A stretch of DNA of 64,000 nt from Rhodobacteraceae bacterium LMO-JJ12 (GTDB lineage Bacteria > Pseudomonadota > Alphaproteobacteria > Rhodobacterales > Rhodobacteraceae), in assembly GCA_021555075.1 (NCBI GenBank), contig JAKGBX010000002.1, positions 739,001 through 803,000 of the forward strand, written 5' to 3'. Under the pieces are notes generated by a model that made no database searches, was not told the DNA's origin, and was given only the letters and a program-made list of their open reading frames with translations. Positions 25,602 to 34,554 of the stretch are shown here, piece by piece. Made by a program: the position numbers and the translations under genes. Each line of letters opens with the position of its first letter. Positions within the stretch are counted from its first letter, which is position 1.

Positions 25602-26941
25602 GGGGACCGCGCTCTCTTCAAGGGCGGCTGGCGTTGGCGTTGGGGATCGGCCTGACGCTGCTATGGCTGGCGGCAGCATTGGCCACTGCCACGCTTTTGC
25701 GCGGCGAGATGGACGAGGTGTTTGATTCAACGCTGGAGGAAACCGCCCAGCGTATCCTGCCATTGGCGGTCCTCGACATTCTTGATCGCGAGGACGAGGG
25801 CGTCAGCGAACGCATTGCTACCTTGCGCCAGCACGAGGAGTTTTTCACCTATCTGGTGCGCGACAGCCAAGGCCGCATTCTGATGCGTTCGCACGCGGCC
25901 GAAGAGGTGGATTTCCCGCCTTTTGACGGCATGGGATTCCGCCAGACAAAAACCCACCGACTCTACTATGACGCAGCCCTTCAGGGAACCGTCACCATCG
26001 CCGTAGCCGAGCCGCTGAGCCATCGCGCCGACGTCGCGCGCGAGGCGCTGATGGGGCTGGCGCTGCCGCTGTTTCTAATCATTCCACTAAGCCTGATCGG
26101 TATCGTGGCTATTGTCCGCCTAAGCTTGCGGCCGGTTCGTCGCTTTAGCGGGGCTTTGGCCAGTCGTGGGGTGCGCGATCTGTCGGCTGTGGATGAGACC
26201 CGTTTGCCGAGTGAAATCTCGCCAGTAGTGCAGGCGGTCAACCAACTTCTTGAACGGCTACGGCGCGCATTGGACGCCGAGCGCAGTTTCACCGCCAATG
26301 CTGCGCATGAGCTGCGCACGCCGGTTGCCGCCGCGCTGGCCCAGACTCAGCGGTTGCTGGCTGAAACCACCGATCCGCAGGCAGGACAAAGGGCAGCCGA
26401 GATTGAAATAGCGCTCAAACGGCTCACCCGGTTGTCGGAAAAACTGATGCAACTGGCCCGCGCCGAGGGCGGGCGGCTTCGCCAGAGCCATATGTCAGAC
26501 CTGCGCCCGGTGCTGGAGATGGTGCTGTCGGATCTGAAGCGGAGCGTCGGGGCGGGGCGAATTGATGCCACCCTTGCCGACGATCCGGTGCCTTCGGATA
26601 TCGACCCTGACGCCTTTGCAATTCTTGCCCGCAACCTGGTCGAGAACGCATTGCGTCATGGTAGCGAACAGGGCCCCGTGCAGGTGATCCTGACGGGCGA
26701 TGGTATCCTTCGGGTCATCAATGGCGGCCCGACGGTGCCAGCAGAAACGTTGGCCCGACTGACTGCAAGGTTTGAGCGGGGGCAGGCGCTGATGCAGGGC
26801 AGCGGGCTTGGCTTGTCGATTGTCAGGGCCATCGCAGAGGGCGCCGAGGGCGAGTTGATTCTGTATTCTCCCGTGCGGGGAAAAACAGGCGGGTTCGAAG
26901 CGGTGTTTCGCGCACCGCGCGGGTGTCACAACACTGAGTGA
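25598..26941 (+). CDS. Sensor histidine kinase (QseC-like)
   Basis: 447 residues, GTG start inside the regulator's stop. Two membrane helices (about 10-35 and 150-175) flank a periplasmic sensor region; HAMP-like linker; H box ANAAHELRTPVAAALAQ; N box LVENALRHG; G2 GSGLGLSIV. The F/G1 region is short and reads VINGGP in place of the usual DNG pattern, as in some QseC-type kinases. Partner of the response regulator upstream. Confidence 0.9.
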   Translation: MRGPRSLQGRLALALGIGLTLLWLAAALATATLLRGEMDEVFDSTLEETAQRILPLAVLDILDREDEGVSERIATLRQHEEFFTYLVRDSQGRILMRSHAAEEVDFPPFDGMGFRQTKTHRLYYDAALQGTVTIAVAEPLSHRADVAREALMGLALPLFLIIPLSLIGIVAIVRLSLRPVRRFSGALASRGVRDLSAVDETRLPSEISPVVQAVNQLLERLRRALDAERSFTANAAHELRTPVAAALAQTQRLLAETTDPQAGQRAAEIEIALKRLTRLSEKLMQLARAEGGRLRQSHMSDLRPVLEMVLSDLKRSVGAGRIDATLADDPVPSDIDPDAFAILARNLVENALRHGSEQGPVQVILTGDGILRVINGGPTVPAETLARLTARFERGQALMQGSGLGLSIVRAIAEGAEGELILYSPVRGKTGGFEAVFRAPRGCHNTE

Positions 26942-26994
26942 TCGCGCGGTCCGGGCATTCGCACAAGATTGGTGTTGCAATTTGCACTTGAGGT

Positions 26995-27014
26995 GATAGT
27001 AATTGGTCACTATC
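26995..27014. promoter_or_regulatory. Palindromic operator, copy 1 (shared with 31379)
   Basis: GATAGTAATTGGTCACTATC is an inverted repeat (GATAGT/ACTATC) and matches the site at 31379-31398 at 17 of 20 positions. It precedes the secreted-protein gene at 27149. Likely bound by the TetR regulator at 31886. Confidence 0.6.
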
Positions 27015-27148
27015 TTTTGCGGATCGCCAGATGAACACCAAAGACGGCAGGGGTAGCGCGCAGAAGGGGAATACCCCCGTGTGGCCTTTCCCAACGGACC
27101 TGTTTGCGCGCTTTGCTGGCATTGCTACACCTCAGGAGGAAGAGCTGT

Positions 27149-27643
27149 ATGGCGTGTGAAATGATTATTACCCGGCGCGGATTTCCCGCGCGATATGATC
27201 AGCCAGCGAACACGGACAGGTCTCCTGAAGGTTCGGTGCAAGTTCGGTTATGCAAACACAAGAAACCACCGGGCTGCAGGTCAAATGCTTTTCAGGGGCT
27301 GAAGCTGGCGATACTTGTCGTCGCGATGCTGATCGCGTTCTGCACGGACGCCCGAGCGGAGCAATTGCTCTCGGCTGAGGACATCCAGCGCGAAATTGTC
27401 GGGCATAGCTTTCAGGGGCGCAAGGGGATCATGTCGGTGACGTTGCATTATGGTCGGGATGGCTCGGTAAAGATGAAATCTCCTCTCGGCATCGGAGAAG
27501 GTCATTGGGCGCTATCGGGCAACCGGCTTTGTGTGACGCTCGTGACCGGGCCGCGCAAAGCCGACGAATGCTTGACCCTGATCAGCCTGTCGGAGGGGAA
27601 GTACCGCGCATCAAACGGGTTGCGGTTGACATTGAAACAGTGA
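27149..27643 (+). CDS. Exported hypothetical protein
   Basis: 164 residues. The ATG at 27149 follows AGGAGG. A hydrophobic segment (LKLAILVVAMLIAFC) lies unusually far in, near residues 51-65, after a basic stretch; a GTG at 27236 would give a normal-looking signal peptide. The mature part (ADDIQREIVGH-like start, then VTLHYGRDGSVKM and GEGHWALSGNRLCVTL) is a small beta-rich periplasmic domain. No family recognised. A palindromic operator lies 134 bp upstream. Confidence 0.65.
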   Translation: MACEMIITRRGFPARYDQPANTDRSPEGSVQVRLCKHKKPPGCRSNAFQGLKLAILVVAMLIAFCTDARAEQLLSAEDIQREIVGHSFQGRKGIMSVTLHYGRDGSVKMKSPLGIGEGHWALSGNRLCVTLVTGPRKADECLTLISLSEGKYRASNGLRLTLKQ

Positions 27644-27745
27644 GGGCTACGCCGCTAACCTGCAAGCGGTTGGGTGGCGCATGTTTTGTCAGACTTTGGT
27701 AACGCGCGGCTCGGGGCACACTGTTTCACACCGAGTATGTCGGAG

Positions 27746-28234
27746 CTACGATCTTTTATCCGTGATTACCTTCTCGTGCAGAACCGAAATATCATCGGCC
27801 TTACGCTCGAATACCGCCTTCTCCAGACCGTGCGCGACACGTGTCGCCCTGGCCATGAGATAGTTTGCGGCTTCGGGCGTCGGGGCTGTTTCATCGAGTG
27901 TTTCACGAAACAACTCAAGCCAGCGCGCGAAATCTTGCCGCCGGATATCAGGCAGGTCTCGATGCACTTGCACGAGGTTGCCGGAATACCCTTCCTCGTA
28001 GAGTGCGATCATCCGCCAAAAGACCGTCATCCGTTCCATTTGCCTTGCCTTGTCACAGCCGGTTTCTTCGGTACAGAACCGACCGAGTTGCCTGTCAAAG
28101 CAGACACGCGCGCCAAAGAAATTGAGCATCCGGTCCAGATAGGTTTTGTCGATACCGATGATCTCTGCCACCTGCCTGAACTGGGCGCGTTTTCGTTCCG
28201 AACAGTCATACGCGCCGATAATCATATCATTCAT
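27746..28234 (-). CDS. Group III truncated haemoglobin-like protein
   Basis: 162 residues, all-helical, resembling group III 2/2 haemoglobins: YLDRMLNFFGARVCFD, MERMTVFWRMIALYEEGYSG, and DFARWLELFRETLDETAP. The distal/proximal pattern is not fully typical, so heme binding is inferred. Start at 28234 with GGGGAGG upstream; a GTG six codons earlier is weaker. Such proteins handle oxygen or NO, which would suit the neighbouring cytochrome c'-like gene. Confidence 0.65.
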   Translation of the reverse strand: MNDMIIGAYDCSERKRAQFRQVAEIIGIDKTYLDRMLNFFGARVCFDRQLGRFCTEETGCDKARQMERMTVFWRMIALYEEGYSGNLVQVHRDLPDIRRQDFARWLELFRETLDETAPTPEAANYLMARATRVAHGLEKAVFERKADDISVLHEKVITDKRS

Positions 28235-28375
28235 TTCTTCGCGCCTCCCCACGAACCGAAAGATGCCAGCTAAGCGAGCCAGACGGCGCTGATGATCTCG
28301 TCCTCCCTGTCATCAGCGCCGCGGCTCCCGCCAGCCCGGAAAGCCGGAGACTCCCCCTCCAGAGTGGCGGTGTCT

Positions 28376-28864
28376 TTATTCAGCGAGCTTTGGAAATCGG
28401 TCTGTCGCATAGAGCGCATGGCAGGCGGAGCATGCCTCGATCATCCGATTGAACTCGGCGTGTTGTCGCGTCTGGTCGCCTGCGCGCGCAGTCTCGGCCA
28501 GGCTGGCCGAAATTTCGTGAAACGCGCGGTCGCGCCTCACGAAACCCTCTGGGACCGCAGCCATCAGGTCTTGCTTGTCCTTTGGCGTCATGGATTGTTG
28601 CAAGATAAAGCTGTCGTGAATTTGCTGCGCCAGTTCGGCGACACGCGCGTCATCTCCGGCGATCAGGGCCGACAGGATTTGTTTGCTGGCATCCTCGATC
28701 GACAGCATCTCCTTGCGCAACAGGTCTTGAAGTGTCGGCGTCAAATTGGGTGAAACGGGCATCACCTCTTGCCCCGCCGCAGAACCGGCGGCAAAGGCAA
28801 GGGTTACGGCCAACACAGGTGCGCCTATCCGGTTTCGTCTCGTTGTTGCGGTGTTTGCTGTCAC
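28376..28864 (-). CDS. Cytochrome c'/c556-like monoheme protein
   Basis: 162 residues from a GTG preceded by AGGAGAGAGGAA. Signal peptide (LAVTLAFAAGSAAGQ), then a helical domain and a C-terminal heme site CSACH, the position typical of class II cytochromes c. Class II cytochromes bind NO or act in electron transfer. The reading frame runs upstream of the GTG without support. Confidence 0.8.
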   Translation of the reverse strand: MTANTATTRRNRIGAPVLAVTLAFAAGSAAGQEVMPVSPNLTPTLQDLLRKEMLSIEDASKQILSALIAGDDARVAELAQQIHDSFILQQSMTPKDKQDLMAAVPEGFVRRDRAFHEISASLAETARAGDQTRQHAEFNRMIEACSACHALYATDRFPKLAE

Positions 28865-28919
28865 TTCCTCTCTCCTTTTTTCCGGTGTCTCCCGGTGCGC
28901 GAACCGCGTGTGACGGCCT

Positions 28920-29336
28920 TCAGTGTTGCGCGGTTGAAACCGTATGCGTGCTGCGCACCGCAACTGCGGCGATGATACCCCACACGATGGTGCGCAGGCT
29001 CATTGCGCCGACCGTGCGCATCTCGTAGGCGCCGCCAAGAGCCAAGTGGGCTGCGAAAGCGAGCGTCACCAAAATTGTTGCGGCAAAGATCGCAATCGCG
29101 AGGGGTACGGCCCAGCGCCTGCACAGAAATAGCCCGACCCCCGCCGCGACATAGGCGAATCCGGCGAGAAAGTTGAACCACAAGACGAAAGGCACGGCAT
29201 CGCCTACCGAGGCGCGTGCCTCGGCGCTTCCAAACAATGCGCGCCCGCCAGCACTTATGGTCAGCAGTCCGAACAGGACGGCCACACTCGCCGCAACCAA
29301 GAGGCCCCATTGCCGGTTTTTCAGCCGGTTTGTCAT
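28920..29336 (-). CDS. Small integral membrane protein
   Basis: 138 residues, four hydrophobic helices (WGLLVAASVAVLFGLLT; LWFNFLAGFAYVAAGV; WAVPLAIAIFAATILV; LRTIVWGIIAAVAV). ATG at 29336 with GGAAG upstream. No known family. It lies between PHA synthase and the cytochrome c'-like gene on the same strand, with short gaps, so they may be cotranscribed. Confidence 0.7.
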   Translation of the reverse strand: MTNRLKNRQWGLLVAASVAVLFGLLTISAGGRALFGSAEARASVGDAVPFVLWFNFLAGFAYVAAGVGLFLCRRWAVPLAIAIFAATILVTLAFAAHLALGGAYEMRTVGAMSLRTIVWGIIAAVAVRSTHTVSTAQH

Positions 29337-29384
29337 GTGCAATCTTCCTTTTCTCTCTCGCGACTGGCGCCGCCAGCCAATTGC

Positions 29385-31304
29385 CTATTTCTGAAACACA
29401 TATGTGCCTGGCGCATCGGCGACAGGGGCCTTACCTTTGAGGCCCATGCGCGGCGGCGCAACCATGGCGCCCGCGTGCCCATCAAGCCATTCGGCCCATG
29501 GCTCCCACCACGACCCCTGGTGCACCGGCGTTTGCTCAATCCATGTGTCGGGGCCGACGTGAAGATCGGCCTCTGTCCGGGTGCTGATCCGATAGGTTCG
29601 GCGGGGATGATCCGGCGGTGTCACGATCCCGGTATTATGCCCGCCACTGGTCAGCGCAAATGTCACATCCGTGTCGCTCAGCATGTCGATTTTGAACACA
29701 GATTTCCACGGCGCAACATGATCCTTGAGCGTTCCCACTGCAAAGATCGGCACCCGGATGTCGGAAACATGCACCGGCTGTTCTGCGACGCGAAACCGCC
29801 CTTCGGTGAAATCATTGCCGAGATAGAGTTTGCGCAGATACTCCGAATGCATCCGGTAGGGCATACGCGTCGCATCTGCGTTCCACGCCATGAGATCGAA
29901 CATCTCAAAGCGTTCGCCCATTAGATATTCACGCACCATCCGTGACCAGATCAGGTCATTGGAGCGCAGCATCTGGAACGCACCCGCCATCTGGGTTGTA
30001 TCAAGATACCCCTGTTTCCACATCACGCTGTCCAGAAACGCCAACTGGCTTTCGTTGATGAATAACCCCAGCTCGCCCGGCTCGGAAAAATCGACCTGGC
30101 TGGCCAGAAGCGACAGCGAGGCCAGCCGCGTGTCTCCATCGCGCTGCATTGCCGCCGCCGCGACCGACAAGAGCGTGCCGCCCAGACAATATCCGACACC
30201 CTGGATCTTGCGGTCGGGAACAATGTCGCCGATCACATCCAGCGCGTCCATTACCCCGAGACGGCGATAATCCTCCATCGTCAGGTCGCGGTCCTCTGCG
30301 TCGGGGTTCTTCCACGAGATCATGAAGACGGTATGGCCCTGTTCGACCAGATAGCGGACCATCGAGTTCTGTCGCGACAGGTCGAGAATGTAATACTTCA
30401 TGATCCAGGCCGGGACGATCAGGATCGGTTCGACATGCACCTTGTCGGTCTTCGGGGTGTATTGAATCAACTCGATCAACCGGTTGCGATAGACAACCTT
30501 GCCCTCGGTTGTCGCCACGTCGCGCCCCGGCAGAAATTCCCCGGTGCTCACGGGGTCGGCCCCGGGCATCGCCGCGCGCATATCCTCCAGAAGGTTCTGC
30601 ATCCCCTCAACCAGGTTCCGACCCGCCGTGTTGCGGGTCTTGCGCAGCACCTCGGGGTTGGTGAGCAGGAAATTTGACGGCGAAAACATGTCGAGCATCT
30701 GGCGCGTCATGAATTGCAACTCGCGCTCGTGATCGGCGCTGACGCCGGGAACGTCACTGACGGCATTGTGCCACCATTGCTGTTGCAACAGGAAGCCCTG
30801 ATAGATCATGTTGAACGGCTTCATCTGCCACGCCTCGTCGCGAAAGCGGCGGTCTTGCGGCAGCGGCTCGATACAGGGTGTGGCATCGCCGGTGGTCGAA
30901 GCGCATTTGATCATGAAACGGGCCTGCCGGGCGGCCTTGTCTGCGGCCTTTTCGGCCAGTTCCAGGCGCTTGCCCGGCGCTGCCAGGATATGCGTGCCCC
31001 AGTCGAACCAGGCGCCCATCAGCGCGGCGGGCGACAATCCATGCGTAAAGCGCGAGATCCAGACCTGCGTGGCATGATCGAGGGTTTCGTGGATGGGTCG
31101 GGTATCGGCTCCGTCTTCGGGACCATCAATCCGCGCGTTCCCGAGGTCTTCGCTGGTTCTGGCCATTTTATTATTCCCATCGGCGTGTTTGACAGCCATG
31201 ACCATCGCCTTCTCCAAGTTGTCTCCGGACCCTGTCCTGACCAGGCCGGACTCATCGGAGTCGTCGCGCATCTGCACAACAGTTCCCTTTTTCCTGTGCG
31301 CCAT
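29385..31304 (-). CDS. phaC: Polyhydroxyalkanoate synthase (PhaC-like)
   Basis: 639 residues with an alpha/beta-hydrolase core. The lipase-like box is GYCLGG with the catalytic Cys near 372; the Asp is in DHVAPW (near 530) and the His in GGHNTG (near 554). PhaC polymerises hydroxyacyl-CoA to polyester granules. The N-terminal 90 residues are longer and more charged than in typical class I enzymes. The divergent start region carries the palindrome at 31379, so a TetR-type regulator probably controls it. Confidence 0.9.
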   Translation of the reverse strand: MAHRKKGTVVQMRDDSDESGLVRTGSGDNLEKAMVMAVKHADGNNKMARTSEDLGNARIDGPEDGADTRPIHETLDHATQVWISRFTHGLSPAALMGAWFDWGTHILAAPGKRLELAEKAADKAARQARFMIKCASTTGDATPCIEPLPQDRRFRDEAWQMKPFNMIYQGFLLQQQWWHNAVSDVPGVSADHERELQFMTRQMLDMFSPSNFLLTNPEVLRKTRNTAGRNLVEGMQNLLEDMRAAMPGADPVSTGEFLPGRDVATTEGKVVYRNRLIELIQYTPKTDKVHVEPILIVPAWIMKYYILDLSRQNSMVRYLVEQGHTVFMISWKNPDAEDRDLTMEDYRRLGVMDALDVIGDIVPDRKIQGVGYCLGGTLLSVAAAAMQRDGDTRLASLSLLASQVDFSEPGELGLFINESQLAFLDSVMWKQGYLDTTQMAGAFQMLRSNDLIWSRMVREYLMGERFEMFDLMAWNADATRMPYRMHSEYLRKLYLGNDFTEGRFRVAEQPVHVSDIRVPIFAVGTLKDHVAPWKSVFKIDMLSDTDVTFALTSGGHNTGIVTPPDHPRRTYRISTRTEADLHVGPDTWIEQTPVHQGSWWEPWAEWLDGHAGAMVAPPRMGLKGKAPVADAPGTYVFQK

Positions 31305-31378
31305 GTTCCCCCCCGAGGGTTGTGGATGCGGTTGCGTACATTCTCCGTCCTTCGGGATTGTCGGGGCATCCGAATCAA

Positions 31379-31398
31379 GATAGTAATTGATTACTATT
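31379..31398. promoter_or_regulatory. Palindromic operator, copy 2, between phaC and the TetR operon
   Basis: GATAGTAATTGATTACTATT holds a perfect palindrome, ATAGTAAT-TG-ATTACTAT (31380-31397). It lies 75 bp before phaC and 81 bp before the gene at 31479, so one site could control both. A close match is at 26995. Confidence 0.65.
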
Positions 31399-31478
31399 TG
31401 AAATCAAGTCATCATATGATGCGGTCTGGATGGTCGGCAACACACTGCCGGAAACGGTTATGACGAAGGAGAGATCAC

Positions 31479-31889
31479 ATGTTCAACGGCAGGATCAACA
31501 TCGCAGTAGGTTTTCTGTTTCTTGCTCTCTTCATGCTCTATGGATTCTTGCTGATCTTCCTGCGCGATTTTGCGCCGGGCAAGGAACAATGGATCACGGA
31601 TTACGCGATCGGCAAGCATTTCGAATCACGTCTGGCTCATGTCCATGGCAATCTGTTCGCGCTCATCAATATTGCGGTCGGACTCGTCCTTTTGCGCCTG
31701 CCGCTCGCGGCCGCGACGCGACGCTGGACATCGGGCCTTGCACTTGCCGGGATGTTGATGCCGATTGGCATCCTCACCGAAGTTCTGTTTGGTGTGCCGC
31801 CGCTTTTCGTTATTGTCGGCGGGATATCCATGGTTGCCGCCATGACCTGGCTTGGCGTCGCGGCATGGCGAACGGAGACAGCTGAATGA
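31479..31889 (+). CDS. Small integral membrane protein upstream of TetR
   Basis: 136 residues, four membrane helices, the loop HVHGNLFALINIAVGL between helices 1 and 2. No family recognised. The stop overlaps the ATG of the TetR gene, so the two are coexpressed. AGGAGAG lies about 10 bases before the ATG. A quinol- or heme-related role is possible from the His pair but unsupported. Confidence 0.7.
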   Translation: MFNGRINIAVGFLFLALFMLYGFLLIFLRDFAPGKEQWITDYAIGKHFESRLAHVHGNLFALINIAVGLVLLRLPLAAATRRWTSGLALAGMLMPIGILTEVLFGVPPLFVIVGGISMVAAMTWLGVAAWRTETAE

Positions 31890-32515
31890 GTGCTTACAAA
31901 CACAAGAATCTTCCGGCGCAAGAGCGCCGTGACGTTACCGTTCAGGCGGTGCTCGATCTGGCCGGCTCGACCAATCCCAGCGACATCACGACCTCCGCCA
32001 TTGCCAAGAAAATGAACCTGACCCAGGGCGCGATCTTTCGGCATTTTCCCAACAAGGATGCGATCTGGCAGGCGGTGATGAAATGGGTGGCCGAACGTCT
32101 CATGGCGCGCGTCGAAAAAGCCGGCGAAGGGATCGAGTCGCCGCTTGAGCGGATGCAGGCGATGTTTCTGGCCCATGTCGATTTCGTGGCCGAACATCCC
32201 GGCGCACCGAGGATGCTGTTTGGCGAGTTGCAGGGGTCGAAGGCGACACCTGCAAAACGGCTCGCGCGCGCAATCCTGAAACAATACGCAGCCCGCCTCA
32301 ACGAGTTGATCGAGGACGGAAAGGCGCGCGGCGAATTGCGCGCCGATCTGGATACCTCCGCGGCGGCAACGCTGTTCATCGGCACCATTCAGGGCCTCGT
32401 CATGCAGGCCCTGATCTCGGGCGACATGAGCAACATGACCGAAGATGCCCCGCGCGTCTTTGCCATCTATCGACGTGGCATCGCTAAAACGCAGGGTATC
32501 GGAGAGCAGCAATGA
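31886..32515 (+). CDS. TetR-family transcriptional regulator
   Basis: 209 residues. The N-terminal HTH is typical (TTSAIAKKMNLTQGAIFRHFPNKDAIW); the C-terminal ligand domain is helical (TLFIGTIQGLVMQALI). In operon with the membrane protein upstream and probably the exporter genes downstream. The palindrome at 31379 is the likely binding site, giving autoregulation and control of phaC and 27149. Confidence 0.9.
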   Translation: MSAYKHKNLPAQERRDVTVQAVLDLAGSTNPSDITTSAIAKKMNLTQGAIFRHFPNKDAIWQAVMKWVAERLMARVEKAGEGIESPLERMQAMFLAHVDFVAEHPGAPRMLFGELQGSKATPAKRLARAILKQYAARLNELIEDGKARGELRADLDTSAAATLFIGTIQGLVMQALISGDMSNMTEDAPRVFAIYRRGIAKTQGIGEQQ

Positions 32516-32622
32516 GGTCGCCATGGACATGAGCTCTCCGCGCGCGGCCCGCGCCTCGCACGTCCCGGTCAAAGCACGCGATGCGCTGAGGGAACGCGCA
32601 TCAATCTCGCCCGGTGGCCACA

Positions 32623-33498
32623 ATGATTGACGCGGATGAGCGCAAGGCACTGAGCGAGACAATCCGGCATGGCCCGGCGCATCGTCTGGCCTATGAGGAT
32701 GCGGATCTTCTGGCCGAGGACGACCTGCGGTCGGTGCGGTTGCAACTCGAACTGATCAAGCCCGAGCGCGCGCTGCGCCAATGCGCAATCCGCTCGACCG
32801 TGATCGTGTTCGGCAGCGCCCGGATCATGTCCCCCGAAATGGCGCAAGACCGGCTGGTCAAGACCCGGGCCGAAAATCGCACCGATCCCCAAGGCCAACG
32901 GGGTCTGGTCCGTGCGCAACGCGACGTGCGCCTGTCATGCTACTATGGAGAGGCCCGACGGTTCGCAAGACTGGTTTCGGCGCGTTTCCAACAGAAAGGG
33001 CGTCGCGATTTCGTCGTCATGAGCGGAGGCGGCCCGGGCATCATGGAGGCCGCGAATCTTGGCGCCTACGACATCGGCGCGCGTTCGGTCGGACTCAATA
33101 TCACCCTGCCGCACGAGCAGGTGCCAAATCCGTTCATAACCCCCGATCTGGCGTTCCGGTTTCACTATTTCGCCGTGCGAAAGATGCACTTCTTGATGCG
33201 GGCCAAGGCGCTTGTGGCGTTTCCCGGCGGTTATGGCACGTTTGACGAGCTGTTCGAGGTGCTGACGCTGGTGCAGACAGGCAAGATGGCGAAGCTCCCG
33301 ATCGTGTTGTTCGGGCCGGAATTTTGGAACCGGGCCGTCGATTTCGATTTTCTCGTGGCTGAGGGCATGATCGCCCCCGAGGATCGCAAGCTGTTCACCA
33401 TGGTCGAGACCGCAGACGAGGCGATTGCGGCGCTCGTTGAATTTTATCACGGCAAGCCGCCACCCACGCTTCACGATGATCCAGAAGGAGTTGCCTGA
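32623..33498 (+). CDS. LOG-family (TIGR00730-like) nucleotide 5'-monophosphate phosphoribohydrolase
   Basis: 291 residues. The Rossmann-type core has VIVFGSAR, VVMSGGGPGIMEAAN and the family motif PGGYGTFDE. LOG proteins hydrolyse nucleotide or cytokinin monophosphates to free base and ribose phosphate. The N-terminal 70 residues and the insertion around residue 85 make it longer than the minimal family. The ATG at 32623 is chosen over a GTG three codons upstream; neither has a strong ribosome site. A membrane fusion gene follows four bases later. Confidence 0.85.
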   Translation: MIDADERKALSETIRHGPAHRLAYEDADLLAEDDLRSVRLQLELIKPERALRQCAIRSTVIVFGSARIMSPEMAQDRLVKTRAENRTDPQGQRGLVRAQRDVRLSCYYGEARRFARLVSARFQQKGRRDFVVMSGGGPGIMEAANLGAYDIGARSVGLNITLPHEQVPNPFITPDLAFRFHYFAVRKMHFLMRAKALVAFPGGYGTFDELFEVLTLVQTGKMAKLPIVLFGPEFWNRAVDFDFLVAEGMIAPEDRKLFTMVETADEAIAALVEFYHGKPPPTLHDDPEGVA

Positions 33499-33501
33499 GC
33501 C

Positions 33502-34554
33502 ATGTCCCGCAAGGTTTCCATCACACTCGTCCTGGCCGTTCTGGCTGTGTTTCTGGGTTACGCGGCCTGGAAGGTTCTGCTTGCTCCGAGCGACCTGCCG
33601 CCCGACGGATTCGCTCGTGGCAACGGGCGAATCGAGGCCGACCTCGTCGATGTCTCAACCCGCCTGTCTGGCCGGGTGTCCAATATTGCGGTGCAGGAAG
33701 GAGATCTTGTCGCGCAGGGTGACGTTCTGGCCGCTATGGACACAACCGAACTGGAAGCGCAGAAGATGCGTGCGCAGGCCGCTGCGGCCAGTGCCGAGGC
33801 GGCCGTGGCGGTGGCTGAGGCCAACGTGAACAAGGCGGAGGCGAACCTTGCCCTTGCCAACAGCGAGCTGGCGCGCGCCGAGACGCTGAGCGGGCGCGAT
33901 ATCATTTCCCAGGCGAATTACGATATTCAGCGCACTCAGGCCCAGGTGGCCGAAGCCGGGCTCGCCGCGGTACAGGCCGAGGCCCATGCCAAGGAGCGTG
34001 CCGTCGATGCCGAGAAGGCGGCCCTGCGCGAGATCGAGGCGCGCATTGCCGATAGCACGCTTTATGCGCCGCTGCCGGGACGCATCCTCTATCGATTGGC
34101 GCAGCCTGGCGAGGTGCTGGGAAGTGGTGGCAAACTGCTCACCTTGGTAAGCCTGAGTGATGTCTATATGGAGTTCTTCCTGCCTGCCGGGGCCGCCACG
34201 CGGGTGCGACTCGGGGATGAGGCGCGTATCGTCGTCGATGCGATGCCCGATGCCGCCATTCCCGCCACCATCAGTTTTGTCGCCCCGCAGGCGCAGTTTA
34301 CACCCAAACAGGTCGAAACCATCGCCGAGCGCGAAAGCCTGATGTTCCGCATCCGGGTGCGGATACCCCAGAAGATGATCGAGGCCCGCCTGGCACAGGT
34401 CAAGACCGGTGTGCGCGGCGTTGCCTGGGTGCGACTAGCCGGACCGGACGGCAGCATGCCCGACTGGCCCGAGGGGTTGACGCCAAAGGTTGTTGACACC
34501 CTGCCTGCACCGATGGCGGGCGGCGAGGGAGCCGGTGGCGAGACGGATCAATGA
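33502..34554 (+). CDS. HlyD-type membrane fusion protein of an ABC exporter (YhiI-like)
   Basis: 350 residues: one N-terminal membrane anchor (about 6-24), a beta-barrel/lipoyl domain (IEADLVDVSTRLSGRVS), a long alanine- and glutamate-rich coiled coil (about 85-180), and a second lipoyl half (LYAPLPGRILYRLAQPGE). Periplasmic adaptor linking the inner membrane pump to an outer membrane channel. AAGGAG precedes the ATG. Overlaps rbbA by four bases. Confidence 0.88.
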   Translation: MSRKVSITLVLAVLAVFLGYAAWKVLLAPSDLPPDGFARGNGRIEADLVDVSTRLSGRVSNIAVQEGDLVAQGDVLAAMDTTELEAQKMRAQAAAASAEAAVAVAEANVNKAEANLALANSELARAETLSGRDIISQANYDIQRTQAQVAEAGLAAVQAEAHAKERAVDAEKAALREIEARIADSTLYAPLPGRILYRLAQPGEVLGSGGKLLTLVSLSDVYMEFFLPAGAATRVRLGDEARIVVDAMPDAAIPATISFVAPQAQFTPKQVETIAERESLMFRIRVRIPQKMIEARLAQVKTGVRGVAWVRLAGPDGSMPDWPEGLTPKVVDTLPAPMAGGEGAGGETDQ

